The notes: generated by a model not told the origin, from the sequence alone. A stretch of DNA of 64,000 nt from Palsa-189 sp963803735 (GCA_963803735.1 CAWDNV010000010.1:868001-932000), one strand, 5' to 3'; positions 43,281 through 53,240 are shown, counted from the first letter of the stretch. Translations and numbers: made by a program.

Positions 43281-44868
43281 AGTAGCCGAGTCGGAGGCGT
43301 CGGAGTAGACGTAGGCGGCGCCGGCGTTCACCATCGAGATATCTTTCTGGTTGCCGTTCACGCCTTTGGCCGCGCTATTTTCTTTCGTGGAGCCAACGGC
43401 CAGCTCTTCTCCGTCTGCATTCAGCGCCAGCGCCATGCCGAATTCCGCGCCCGGCCTGGTGTTGGAGGCTTTCACGTACGCGGCGGGACTCCAGCTATCG
43501 CCGCTGCGCGTATAAACGTAAACCGCGCCGGAATCTTCGGCTGTGGTGTCTTTCATATCGCCGTTGACGCCCTTGGCGCCGCTATCTTCGAGATGCGAGC
43601 CGATGGCGATGGTATTACCGTCACGGCTGATCGTCAGCGCCCAGCCGAATTGGTCGTTTTCGCGCGTGTTGAACGCCTTCACGTAAGCTTGCTGCGACCA
43701 TTTGCCGTCCTTGCGCACAAAAACGTAGGCCGCGCCGCTGGAAGTGTCGGTAGGTTCATCGTCGGCGCCGGCATTGGGCGGCTGAATTCCCGGCAGAATC
43801 GCGTCTTCATCGAACGCGCCCGCGATGATGGTGTTGCCATCATCGCTGATGGCGAGCGAGCAGCCCAGCGAATCGCCGGGTTCCGCGTTTGACGCTGTCA
43901 GGCGCATCTGCTGCGCCCACTTGCTGGCTTTGCGCGTAAACACATAGACGGCTCCGCGCCCGCGGTCTTCATCATAAGTGCCCACACCCATGGTGCTGCC
44001 GTCGCCGCTCAGTCCCACCGAGTAGCCAAACAGCACGCCGCGCTGCGTCGTATTCCACGGCTTGACGTAAGCCTGCTGCGCCCAAGTGTCGCCGTCGTGC
44101 GTGAAAACGAAAACAGCGCCCGAATCCGGAGCCGCAGTATTTTTCTGGTCGCCGTTGATCCCGGTGGCATTGCTCGGATCGCTGGTCTGGCCCACGGCCA
44201 GCGTGCTGCCGTCGCTCGAGACCGAAACCGAGTAGCCAAACTGATAGCCCACCACCGGCCCGCCGGTGTTGGAAGATTTCACGTACGCCTGCTGCACCCA
44301 GGCGCCTGCCTTTGCGCACAAAGACGTAAACGGCGCCCGCGCCCGGCATGGAATTGTTGTTTTGATCGCCGTTAATTCCGACAGCCGAACTTGCTTCGCC
44401 AGTCGAGCCCACCGCCAGCACGTTGCCGTCGTTACTTAGCGATAAGGCATTGCCGAACTGATAGCCTTCGCCGGAGTTGGAAGCTTTGAGATAGGCTTGC
44501 TGCTTCCATCCGGCGGGCGTGCGCGTATAAACGTAAACCGCGCCGGAATTCGTGACCATCTCTTTGCCCTTGGTTACGGGGTTCACGCCTTTCCCCGCCC
44601 CGTCTTCGTCAACGGCCCCCACCGCGAGCGTATTGCCATCGCCGCTGAGAGCAACCGCGCCGCCAAACTGGTCTTCTTTGCTGGTGTTTGACGCTTTGAT
44701 GTAAGCGGTCGACTTCGGCTGCCAATTGCCCGTGGGCATCACCACGGCTTTCGGCGGCTGAACGCCGAGCTGCATCTTGTGCTGCGCCTGCGCGAAGCCG
44801 CTGCTCGCGCCCAGAAGCGACGCCACCATCAGCAGCACAAAAATGCGATTGCGAGCATTCATTCCCAT
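43266..44868 (-). CDS. Seven-repeat FG-GAP (integrin alpha-like) secreted protein, frameshifted
   Basis: A signal peptide (FVLLMVASLLGASSGFAQAQ) precedes seven tandem repeats of about 70 residues, each built as 'QQAYVKASNT...DQFG..ALS.DGNTLAVG...ED..A.GVNG.......SGAVYVFTR', consistent with a seven-bladed propeller at the cell surface. The frame shifts between repeats 2 and 3 at about 44307-44313: VFVRKG(RRLG) becomes AGAWVQQAYVKSS if one G is removed. The start (44868 or 44862) lies within ten bases of the stop of the upstream DUF6152 gene, so the two are very likely one operon. Confidence 0.75.
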
Positions 44869-44871
44869 CAA

Positions 44872-45318
44872 TTAGTCTGCTGGCACCGCTGCGCCGCCCG
44901 CCGGGACCTGGCCGTTTTGCCCCTGTTCCGCCTTGATGCTGTTGTGAATCACTTTGCCGCTGTCGGCCATGGTGATCTTGCTCTCGTGCGAAAGATTCAG
45001 GTCGGCGGAGCCATTCTTGTTTTGCGGACCGATGATGGTGATGCGGTCGCCAGCCTTGAGCATCGTACGGGTCCAGCCTTCGCGGGCCATCAGGTTCGCC
45101 GAACCCAGTTCGGCCTGCCAGCGCACGTCTTTACCGCTGGCGTCTTTATTCTCAAAGATGATGAATGAATGCGGATTCTGGAATTGCAGCTCGACCACGG
45201 TGCCGGTCACGGTGACAGGATGGTCTTCGTCGTAGCGGCCTGCGAATCCGTGATGGGCGAAAAGCGGAGCCGAAAGCAACAGCGAAGCAATGCCGACAAA
45301 GGGAAGCAATTTTTTCAT
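44872..45318 (-). CDS. DUF6152 family secreted protein
   Basis: 148 residues: signal peptide MKKLLPFVGIASLLLSAPLF, then AHHGFAGRYDEDHPVTVTGTVVELQFQNPHSFIIFE, WQAELGSANLMAREGWTRTML and DRITIIGPQNKNGS, the typical 'AHH.f...yD....v.l.GtV..~...NPH' build of DUF6152. GGAGG precedes the ATG. Members are frequent in Acidobacteria and Proteobacteria near exported proteins of unknown role; function is not established. Confidence 0.8.
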   Translation of the reverse strand: MKKLLPFVGIASLLLSAPLFAHHGFAGRYDEDHPVTVTGTVVELQFQNPHSFIIFENKDASGKDVRWQAELGSANLMAREGWTRTMLKAGDRITIIGPQNKNGSADLNLSHESKITMADSGKVIHNSIKAEQGQNGQVPAGGAAVPAD

Positions 45319-46507
45319 GGAATCAGACCTCCAAAATGGCGAATGAATTTCGCATCTTACTCACGTTCTGTCAATTCGCAACTGGCCAACACTTGCGTCG
45401 TTAGGCTAACGACGCACGCCGCACCATTCCGGTTTCAGTCCTCGCTCGAAGGCGCGGATCACATTAGCTAATCCAGCAGCGCGACGAAGACTTCGTTGGA
45501 GACGGCCAGGCGCGCGGGCGCGAGACGCACGCGCGTGCCGGTGCACTCGACCAGGCCCTGGGCGCGTAGTTCATCAAGGCGCGCGCCAAGCGTCCCTTTA
45601 AAATCGGCACTGAACTCGGCGCCGTATTGTGCCTCAATGCGGGCGAGGTCGATGCCTTCGAGCTGCCGCAGGCCGAGGAAAAGCTCTTCCTCGAGCGCCT
45701 GCCTGGGCGTGACTTCTTCGAGTTGCTCCAGCGGGAGCCTGCCTTGCTGGATCGCGGCTGCGTAGGCGGCGGGATCGTGAGCATTGGCCCAGCGCCAGCG
45801 GCCGTCGAAGGAATGCGCGCCGGCGCCGAATCCGAGATATGGCTCGCGCCGCCAGTATTTGAGATTGTGACGCGAACGAAAGCCGGGCAGCGCCCAATTG
45901 GAGATTTCGTAGTGGTCGTAGCCGGCTTCCCGCAGGCGGTCGCACGCGAATTCATAGGAATCGGCCATGGCGTCGTCACTGGGGACGGCAGCGGCGGAAT
46001 AGCGCGCGCCGCCGGAGAGGAGTTCGCGGCCAAGGCGGCTGCCTTCGTCGACCTCGAAGAGATAGATGGAGATGTGTTCGGGGCGGAGGCGCAGGGTTTC
46101 CTCGATGGAGGCTTGCCAGCTCGCGGCGGTCTGATGCGGCAGGCCGGCGATGAGGTCGAGACTGATGTTGGCGAATCCCGCCGTACGCAGATGCGCGATC
46201 GCGGCGAAGATATCTTCGCGGCGATGCATGCGGCCCGCGGGTTTCAGTTCGGAATCGTGGAAGGATTGCGCACCCAGGCTGATGCGATTGATCCCGATGG
46301 TGAGCCAGGCGGCGGCCTTTTCAGGCGTGATGGTTTCGGGATCGGCTTCGAGGGTGACCTCCGTGCTGGCCGCAAGGGCGGTTGAGGAAGGCGCGATCGG
46401 ATCGGCACCGAGGAAATTGCGCATGCACGGCGGCGAGAATGCGCGCGAGGTCGGCGGGGTCGAAGAGGCTGGGCGTGCCGCCGCCGAGGTATACGGTGTC
46501 GGCGCTT

Positions 46508-46625
46508 TTAGGCGGAAAAAGCGGCGTGATGTCTTTGTCAACGCGCGAAAGCTCCTGATGCCCATGACTTTCGCGCGCAGAACCGCCCTTTTGGCGCTCG
46601 ACAATCTCAGTAATGGGTTGCTCCG
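46508..46625. repeat. Direct repeat copy inside the hemW insertion
   Basis: About 85% identical by eye to 46942-47055. Both hold the palindrome CGCGCGAAAG/CTTTCGCGCG (10 bp, loop TCATGGGCATCAGGAG, or TCATGGACATCAGGAG in the other copy) and end TGGGTTGCTCC. Confidence 0.7.
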
Positions 46626-46941
46626 GGCAAGCCCGGAGCTACATTAAGAGCAAAAGCAGATTCCTCGCTACTCCACCCCAGTCCACGCAAAGACGGCGTG
46701 GACTGAGGACCCCGGCTGCGCGCGGAATGACAAGCTCATCGGATCGGCATTACCTAGAGGCAATCGGTTGACGGATTCTAGGCCGGCGGCGGAGTGCAGC
46801 GCGCGCCAATCGCGGATTTCGCGTTCGACGGCGCTTGCGTAAGGGGCATAGGCCGCGGGCGAGGCGACTCCGGTGTGAAAATTACAGTAGGTGCACTTGG
46901 TTTGGCAGAAGGGCACCTGGATATATATGCCCAGGACTTGT

Positions 46942-47055
46942 TTAGGCGGCAAAAGCGACGTGGACTTCTTAACGCGCGAAAGCTCCTGATGTCCATGACT
47001 TTCGCGCGCAGAGGCGTCCTTTTGCCGCTCGACAACCTCAGTCATGGGTTGCTCC
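46942..47055. repeat. Direct repeat copy at the 5' end of hemW
   Basis: Second copy of the 115-bp repeat, directly upstream of the GIYIQVPFC coding sequence. It encodes the apparent N-terminal extension EQPMTEVVERQKDASARESH. Confidence 0.7.
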
Positions 47056-47057
47056 AT

Positions 47058-47855
47058 TCCGGTAGGGACCCCTCCCCCCTATTTTTGCGTAAGTGTTCAT
47101 TGTAGGCCGCTTAGGCACTCATTACCGTAGTGCTTCCAGGTGCTGCGAAAAGCAGATGCCTCTTCGCTGCGCTCCTCGTGATGACAGCAGTCTGACAGCG
47201 GTCGCGTTCTCAAGAGCGGACCACTCGCGTTGTCGGACTGCATGACGGAAAAAGACTGCCACTGCATTCGAAATAGAGGCGAGTGGCGGTGCAGTCGGCC
47301 GATCGGGGTTAATTTTTCCAAGCACATCACTCGCTCGCACGGACGATCTTCAAACCCAAATTCAACACAGAGCGCACAGAGACGCAGAGTACACAGAGAT
47401 AAGTCTGGGCCCGGCGATATCCGTCCATCGCAGACGAGTACCGACGCTGCAATAAAAGGCGCCCAAGGATCCGTGCACCTGCTCATCGGTCGATGCAAAG
47501 CCCCAGGGCCACGCAACTTCTTTTGTTGTGGCGTGCGCCTTCGCGCCGGTCGCGGGCGCCCTAGGCTTGTTTATCGCCAAAAGCCGGAGATTCGGCACGC
47601 GTGATGGCGTTCGAATACAGCATCGAAAAAAACCGCACCCTAAAAGCGGAGCACCCGGCTACAAGGGCCGGCTTGGCCGCCGCCAGAATTCATGTGAGGC
47701 GCTAGTTAGCGCTGGTGAAACCACGAGCTGATCGGAAGCGCGCGTATACCTATTATAGCGTCCGAGTAAAGAGGATCCCCGCTCTAATTTGTAGCCGGGC
47801 GATATTCGTCCATCACAGATGTGTCGACCAAATTTGCAGTGAACCTCAATTAATC
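47058..47855. other. Gene-free region with repeat fragments
   Basis: Family B ends at 47147-47190 (CGAAAAGCAGATGCCTCTTC...GTGATGACAGCA), a half REP at about 47496-47535 (AAAGCCCCAGGGCCACGCAA then TTCTTTTGTTGTGGCG), and the duplicated receptor leader beginning at about 47825. No credible gene. Confidence 0.5.
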
Positions 47856-47870
47856 CACCGACATCTTTGT
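47856..47870. repeat. Left target-site duplication of the IS element
   Basis: CACCGACATCTTTGT, identical to 49284-49298. Confidence 0.75.
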
Positions 47871-49283
47871 GTCAACGCAAAGTAGAAATGTCCGGTTCCC
47901 TGCCAAATAGAAATGTCCGCTTCCAAGGTTTCCTCCAGGGATGATCGGGCCGGGGAATGTATTTGGTTTTGACCTGGGTGGCTGCTTTGCGTTTTTGATC
48001 GGCGACTCCTGCAGGCCGTAGGCCGGAAGGAGTTGCCGATCGCGGCGCCGCCGGGCAGGGATGCAGCGGCAGGTAACGGCTGCGGAAACGCAGCCAGTGA
48101 CTGCCATCCAGGCGTCTTTCGATCTCCACCCGCGCCCCGCGTAATCCCGGGCAAACGTCTTCGCGCCAGACTCCCCAGCGCTGTCCTTGCCAACTCACGG
48201 TGTGATCGGCCGCCACCGTGCGGGGTTGGCGCACGCTGAGAATTTCTTCCAGCCGATGGGTGCTCCCCAGTGGCCGGTGGGCATTGACGGCCATGACCGG
48301 CTGCACGGCAAAACGTTCTTGCCAAGCGGGCCAGAAGGTCATCTCCAGAAAACGATTGCCCTGCTCCAGCGTGGCGATCTGTTGGATACGCATCTCCTTC
48401 ACCAGACGATCTTGCAGGGTGCCGAACAGCCGCTCGATGCGTCCTTTGGCCTGCGGCGAGTGCGCCGCGATCCACTCGATGCTCAACTCCCCCAGCGCCC
48501 GCCCGAACTGCGTGCGCGCCGGTTCCCCCCGCAACTGCTCCTGCCACTGCACCGGGCGGGAAGTCACAAACAGGCTGTTTTTATCCGTGTACAGGGCCAG
48601 CGGTCGCCCGTGGCGTTCCAGCCAGCCCTGTAAGGTGCGCAAGTTCTCTTCGGTGGAATCGTGCTCTACCAAGCGGCCCCACACTCGGCTGCTAGCATCA
48701 TCGATCAAGGCGATCAGATGGCAGGCCGGTCCGCGCTCTTCCAGCCAGCCATAGGGCGAGCTGTCCATCATCACCAACTCGCCAAAAGCACTGCGCCGCG
48801 GTCGCCATACGTGTACCGTTTTCAGCCGCCGATTTCGCGGCCGCCACAATCCTGCGGCACTCATCCATTTCCGCAGCGTTTCGCGGCTGACGCTCGTGCC
48901 CCGACGCGCCAGATGTTCGGCCGCCAGCGTGGGACCGAAACCCGCATAGCGCGCCTGACGCAGCTCGCGCAGAGCACTTTGCCTGAAGTTTTCCGCAATC
49001 TTCCGGTTCGATCCGCGACCTCGCAAGCGATGCACGATTCCGCGATCGCCCTGGCTGCGCAGCCGGACCTGCAAACGCCGCACCTGCCGGTCGGTTAAAT
49101 GCAGTCTCCGGGCCGCTTCGATTTGTTTGAGATGACCTTCTTCGACTTGCTGTAGAACCTTCAACCGTTCCCGCTCTTTGGCACTCAACTCGATTCGCTC
49201 CGATCCCATCCCGCCTCCCGCTCTGGATGAAACCGGACATTTCTACTTTGCACAAACCGGACATTCTCATTTTGCTGCGACAA
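47871..49283 (-). mobile_element. Complete IS1202/ISNCY-like insertion sequence
   Basis: 1413 bp between two 15-bp direct repeats. Both ends carry inverted AATGTCCGG motifs (GTCAACGCAAAGTAGAAATG then TCCGG at the left; on the complement of the right end TTGTCGCAGCAAAATGAGAA then TGTCCGG), with further internal copies such as AAAGTAGAAATGTCCGGTTT. One transposase gene fills it. It lies in the leader of the first receptor gene; the second receptor's leader shows the empty site. Confidence 0.8.
47872..49209 (-). CDS. IS1202/ISNCY-type DDE transposase
   Basis: 445 residues. The N-terminal helix-turn-helix is in LHLTDRQVRRLQVRLRSQGD; HLARRGTSVSRETLRKWMSAAGL is a second DNA-binding segment. The DDE core has first Asp in ELVMMDSSPYGW, second Asp in ALYTDKNSLF and Glu in SPQAKGRIERLFGTLQD. 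The C-terminus is basic. The stop codon is at the very tip of the element. The gene is uninterrupted, so the element may still be active. Confidence 0.85.
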   Translation of the reverse strand: MGSERIELSAKERERLKVLQQVEEGHLKQIEAARRLHLTDRQVRRLQVRLRSQGDRGIVHRLRGRGSNRKIAENFRQSALRELRQARYAGFGPTLAAEHLARRGTSVSRETLRKWMSAAGLWRPRNRRLKTVHVWRPRRSAFGELVMMDSSPYGWLEERGPACHLIALIDDASSRVWGRLVEHDSTEENLRTLQGWLERHGRPLALYTDKNSLFVTSRPVQWQEQLRGEPARTQFGRALGELSIEWIAAHSPQAKGRIERLFGTLQDRLVKEMRIQQIATLEQGNRFLEMTFWPAWQERFAVQPVMAVNAHRPLGSTHRLEEILSVRQPRTVAADHTVSWQGQRWGVWREDVCPGLRGARVEIERRLDGSHWLRFRSRYLPLHPCPAAPRSATPSGLRPAGVADQKRKAATQVKTKYIPRPDHPWRKPWKRTFLFGREPDISTLR

Positions 49284-49298
49284 CACCGACATCTTTGT
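49284..49298. repeat. Right target-site duplication of the IS element
   Basis: CACCGACATCTTTGT, identical to 47856-47870. Its final T is the first base of the TTGACT -35 box. Confidence 0.75.
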
Positions 49299-49326
49299 TG
49301 ACTTTATTTTTAATAGATGCTAATCA
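49298..49326 (+). promoter_or_regulatory. Candidate promoter of the first Oar-like receptor gene
   Basis: TTGACT at 49298-49303 and GCTAATC about 15-17 bases downstream; the same arrangement (TTGACT 53526-53531, GCTAATC from 53547) precedes the second receptor gene. The -10 box is weak, so the assignment rests mainly on conservation between the two leaders. Confidence 0.4.
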
Positions 49327-49442
49327 GGCGTACAAATCCCAGTCCCGGTGCTTGTTCCGGGCGGCCCTTCCCAAGGTAGGCCCTTTTCAAGGTAGGTCCT
49401 TTCCAAGAGGTACTTCGTCTGCGGCTTCGAAAAGGGGGCGCT

Positions 49443-52400
49443 ATGAATTCTGTATTTATGAGTTCCGTATTGAAGATCTCCCGAGCCAGAAAAGGTGTGT
49501 GCGTGCTCGGTGCGATTGTGGGGGTGTTGCTGTTCTCCGTCTCGTTGTTTTCCCAGGGGAATTTCGGACGTATTCTCGGAACAGTTTCAGACCAAACCGG
49601 CGGAGTCATCTCGGGTGCCACGGTAACGGTGATAGATAAAGATCGAGGCGTGGCGCGAACACTGACCACGGATCAGGCCGGGGAGTATAACGCTCCCACG
49701 CTAATTCCTGGCACCTATACGGTGCGCGTCGAAGCCAAGGGGTTCAAGTTGCTGGAGCGGCAGAACGTGGAGCTCGAGGTGGGCAGGGAGGTTCGGGTTG
49801 ACTTGACCCTTCAGCCCGGTGAGCAAAACCAGACGATCACCGTCACCGAAGCCGTCCCGCTGGTGGAGACCACCAACGCCACCCTGGGCGGCACACTGAC
49901 CAACTCGCAAATCAACGACTTGCCCTTGAACGGCCGCAACTACCAGAACCTGATGGCGCTGCGCCCGGGCGTGATGATTCAGCCGGGCGGCTCGCCCTGG
50001 ACCCAGAGCACCAATAATATTCGGCCCGATGAAAACGGCTGGATGATGGACGGTGTGATCAACGTCAATTTCTTTGACGCCCGCCCCATAGGCAATGCGC
50101 CGAGTGCGTTCACCGATGCGGCGACCGTCGTGCCCATTGACGCCATTCAGGAATTCAACCTCGAGGAAAATCCTAAAGCGGAATACGGCTGGAAGCCCGG
50201 CGCCGTCGTAAACGTCGGAATCCGGTCCGGAACCAACACGCTTCACGGCACGGCTTACGCGTTTGGCCGCTCCCAGGCCTTGGACGCCCGCAATCTCTAC
50301 AATCCCGCCCCAGTCAATGGAGTCTGCCAGCCTAACCCAGCCTTCCTGAGTGCATGTGATAAGTTGCCCACACAGTTGAAGCAATTCGGCGGCACGGTGG
50401 GCGGGCCGATCAAGAAAGACAAACTCTTCTTCTTCGCCGGCTATGAGGGCTACCGTTCCTTCATCGGCAACGCGTTTGTCACCAACCTTCCCGAAACCGC
50501 CGCACAGCCAACCCCGGATCCGGCGAATAGCATGGTGGATGCCATCACAGCGCTGCAGAGCGCCGGTGTGCCGCTGAGTCCCGTCAGCCTGAAATTGCTG
50601 GGCTGCACGGGGACAGCAGCAATCGGATCATATTCGTGCACGGGCGGCCTCCTGCAAGGGGCGGCGGCTGCGAATACAATCAACTTCTTATCTAGCTTCC
50701 CCAACAACAACGTCAGCGACAATGGGATTGCAAAAATCGACTACGCCATCAATAGCAAGCACAGGATCAGCGGCATGTTCTGGATCGGGAATTACACAGC
50801 CCTGGGCCAGGACCACCCCATTGCGAGTGCAATATGGGATACCGGAATTTACGAACGCCCGATGACGACGGTCGAGAGCTGGATTTGGACCCCCAGCTCC
50901 AGCGTGGTGAACGAATTCCGGCTTGGCTACAACCGCGGCGGCCAAATCTTTACCATCGCCGACCAAGGCGTTCTCGCCGATGGATCGGGCGGTATGTGCA
51001 CCGCTACCGGTTGCGGCAAGGGCTACCCCCTCAACACGGGCGTGACAAAAAACGGAGGGTTGCCGCAAATCAACGTTGGTTTTGGCGCCGGCGGTGCCAC
51101 CCTGGGCAACCCGAATGGCCGCCCCGATATCCAGGCCCCCAACCCGTACTGGGACGTGCAGGAGAGCGTCTCGTATTTGCTGGGCAAGCACGCCTTGAAG
51201 TTTGGCGGTGAGTTCGCACGGATCGAGGCCGATCGAAACTTCGACAACTACAGGGGCCAGATCAATTTTCTGGGCGGTAATACTCCTCAAATCCCCGGTT
51301 CCTCGAATCTCGAAGACTTCTTCGCCGGAAATCCCACAAATGGACTCGCCAACGTTGGCAATCAAGCCATGACAGTGACCTGGAGGAAGTACGCCGGGTT
51401 CGTCCAGGATGATTGGCGCATCGTGCCGAAATTGATGCTCAATCTCGGACTGCGCTACGAATACACATCGCCGCTAAAAGAGGCCAACGGCCTCTTCGGT
51501 AACTTCGATCCGAATTCCACGTATGGACTGGTTCAGCAGGGCTCCGCGAGCGTAGGAAATACTCTCTGGAAGCCCGATTACAAGAACTTCTCGCCGCGCC
51601 TGGGATTTGCCTATGACGTCACGGGCAAAGGGACGACCGTGGTCCGCGGGGGAGCCAGCATCATCTACTCATCGTACTTTGCGCAGCAGTTCACGGACGG
51701 GCCCCAGAATGGCGCGAATGGCGGCCTGGCCAGCGTCGCCCAGGACGCGACAGCCGCCTGCCGAGTGGCACCCGTCGGCGGCACTTGTCCAGGAGGGCAA
51801 ACTTTTGGCGGCACGATCAATGCCGGCCAACCCATTTTCCAGAGCGGCCAGCTCAACTGGGACAACTCTCTTGCCGCTACCGCTGGCCTAAACGGCGGGG
51901 TTGTTTATCCGCAGGCCGCGCTCAATTGCGCGACCCCCTCATCGTGCAGCCTCCGGGGCGTGAATCCGAATCTCAAGACTCCCTATATGGTGAATTACAA
52001 CTTAGGGGTGCAGCACAGCATCACCAGCAACCTCTCGTTGGAGGTAGGCTACGTCGGCAATCACGGAGGTAACCTGCTGGGTCAGCAGGACATCAATCAG
52101 TGTGTTCATCCTTTCGCTTTTAATCCTTCGGTTATTAACCCAGCCACTGGAATCGCAAACTTAATCTGCGAACGTCCTTACTCTAACCAATTCCCTTACC
52201 TGAGCTTTATTAACATGACGGAGAATTTTGCCCGTTCCAACTACAATAGCCTGCAGGCGACCCTGACCGAGCGCGTGACGCACGGGCTGAATTTCACCGC
52301 CGGTTACACCTACGGTCATGGCCTGGACAACGGTTCGCTGAATCGTTTCGGAGCCAATCTGCAGGACAGCACCCGTCCGGATTTAGAGTACGGCAACAGC

Positions 52401-53195
52401 GACTTCGACATCCGGCACCGCTTCACGCTCACGGCCAGTTACGCCATCCCCGGGAAAAAAGGGTTCGGCCAGTTACTGGAAGGCTGGAAGCTCAACACCA
52501 TCCTGACCGTGCAGAGCTCCCAGCCGTGGTCCATATATGACACACAGAACGCTTTCAGCATGATGAACGCTTTGGGCAGGGACACGACGGACGGAGAGGT
52601 CACCGATCGCTGGGATTTCTTCGGCAACCCCAAGGACTTCAAGCCTAGCTCAAGTTCCATTCCCTTCTGCAGTGGCTTTCCGACGGATTTTCTCACTAGC
52701 GGTGGCACTGACCTCATGGGTGTTACTTGCTCGACCACATCCGGGATCAGCACCCTATCTACCCCGCTTCCCTCGTCGCTTGCCAGTGCGTGCAAAGTCG
52801 CCCCGGACATCACGACGCTCACCGCAGGCAAGGGTGGCTGCTTCGTAGATGGCAACTCGGTTGTGGTTCCTCCTGTGGCCGGAACTTTTGGCACCATGGG
52901 CCGGAACATCTTCCGGGATACGGCCTTCAAGAACTTGGACTTCTCGATATTCAAGGACTTCAGGTTCAGGGAGCGGTTCGGAGCCGAATTCCGCGTTGAG
53001 ATCTTTAACATCTTCAATATCCCCAATCTCGCCAATCCGTACGGCGCATCCACGAACGGCAACCTAGGCGATGACCCGAGCAAGGGCAGCTCATTCGGCT
53101 GCGGGTGCGCCACACCCGACGTCTCGGCCGGTAATCCGCTCATCGGTTCGGGAAGCAACCGCGTGATGCAACTCGGGTTGAAGCTCATGTTCTAA
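49443..53195 (+). CDS. Oar-like TonB-dependent receptor, tandem copy 1
   Basis: 1250 residues. A signal peptide (VCVLGAIVGVLLFSVSLFSQ) is followed by a carboxypeptidase-regulatory-like (CarboxypepD_reg) domain at about 38-120 (GRILGTVSDQTGGVISGATV, AGEYNAPTLIPGTYTVRVEA), a plug domain at about 130-260 (LPLNGRNYQNLMALRPGVMI, IQEFNLEENPKAEYGWKPGA) and a large outer-membrane barrel ending in QLGLKLMF with terminal aromatic. Such proteins import or bind large substrates in Acidobacteria; the ligand is unknown. The gene is preceded by GGGGG and an IS element in its leader, and is followed by a strong hairpin. Confidence 0.88.
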   Translation: MNSVFMSSVLKISRARKGVCVLGAIVGVLLFSVSLFSQGNFGRILGTVSDQTGGVISGATVTVIDKDRGVARTLTTDQAGEYNAPTLIPGTYTVRVEAKGFKLLERQNVELEVGREVRVDLTLQPGEQNQTITVTEAVPLVETTNATLGGTLTNSQINDLPLNGRNYQNLMALRPGVMIQPGGSPWTQSTNNIRPDENGWMMDGVINVNFFDARPIGNAPSAFTDAATVVPIDAIQEFNLEENPKAEYGWKPGAVVNVGIRSGTNTLHGTAYAFGRSQALDARNLYNPAPVNGVCQPNPAFLSACDKLPTQLKQFGGTVGGPIKKDKLFFFAGYEGYRSFIGNAFVTNLPETAAQPTPDPANSMVDAITALQSAGVPLSPVSLKLLGCTGTAAIGSYSCTGGLLQGAAAANTINFLSSFPNNNVSDNGIAKIDYAINSKHRISGMFWIGNYTALGQDHPIASAIWDTGIYERPMTTVESWIWTPSSSVVNEFRLGYNRGGQIFTIADQGVLADGSGGMCTATGCGKGYPLNTGVTKNGGLPQINVGFGAGGATLGNPNGRPDIQAPNPYWDVQESVSYLLGKHALKFGGEFARIEADRNFDNYRGQINFLGGNTPQIPGSSNLEDFFAGNPTNGLANVGNQAMTVTWRKYAGFVQDDWRIVPKLMLNLGLRYEYTSPLKEANGLFGNFDPNSTYGLVQQGSASVGNTLWKPDYKNFSPRLGFAYDVTGKGTTVVRGGASIIYSSYFAQQFTDGPQNGANGGLASVAQDATAACRVAPVGGTCPGGQTFGGTINAGQPIFQSGQLNWDNSLAATAGLNGGVVYPQAALNCATPSSCSLRGVNPNLKTPYMVNYNLGVQHSITSNLSLEVGYVGNHGGNLLGQQDINQCVHPFAFNPSVINPATGIANLICERPYSNQFPYLSFINMTENFARSNYNSLQATLTERVTHGLNFTAGYTYGHGLDNGSLNRFGANLQDSTRPDLEYGNSDFDIRHRFTLTASYAIPGKKGFGQLLEGWKLNTILTVQSSQPWSIYDTQNAFSMMNALGRDTTDGEVTDRWDFFGNPKDFKPSSSSIPFCSGFPTDFLTSGGTDLMGVTCSTTSGISTLSTPLPSSLASACKVAPDITTLTAGKGGCFVDGNSVVVPPVAGTFGTMGRNIFRDTAFKNLDFSIFKDFRFRERFGAEFRVEIFNIFNIPNLANPYGASTNGNLGDDPSKGSSFGCGCATPDVSAGNPLIGSGSNRVMQLGLKLMF

Positions 53196-53203
53196 ATCCA
53201 TCC

Positions 53204-53240
53204 GGCCGGTGCGAGGGCAGAACGTGTTCTCGCACCGGCC
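53204..53240 (+). terminator. Hairpin after receptor copy 1
   Basis: GGCCGGTGCGAG (53204-53215) pairs perfectly with CTCGCACCGGCC (53229-53240), nine bases after the stop codon. The equivalent spot after copy 2 has a different 12-bp perfect stem. Confidence 0.55.

Larger units (their letters stand above)
45468..47057 (-). pseudogene. hemW: hemW-like radical SAM gene, interrupted and frameshifted
   Basis: Right part (47057-46776): LGIYIQVPFCQTKCTYCNFHTG with the CxxxCxxC iron-sulfur motif. Left part: SADTVYLGGGTPSLFDPAD, then after a frameshift at about 46405-46417 STEVTLEADPETITPEKAAAWL, INRISLGAQSFHD and YLFEVDEGSRLGRE. Between HSAAGLE and SADTVYLGGG homologues have only a few residues; here about 270 bp are inserted, containing family B repeat pieces and a copy of the 115-bp sequence also found upstream. 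HemW is the haem chaperone related to oxygen-independent coproporphyrinogen oxidase. This copy should be non-functional as written. Confidence 0.8.

Noticed and set aside
47349..47400. CACAGAGCGCACAGAGACGC-type sequence as a special site
   Set aside because: A short low-complexity run of ACAGAG units; nothing beyond that supports a function.
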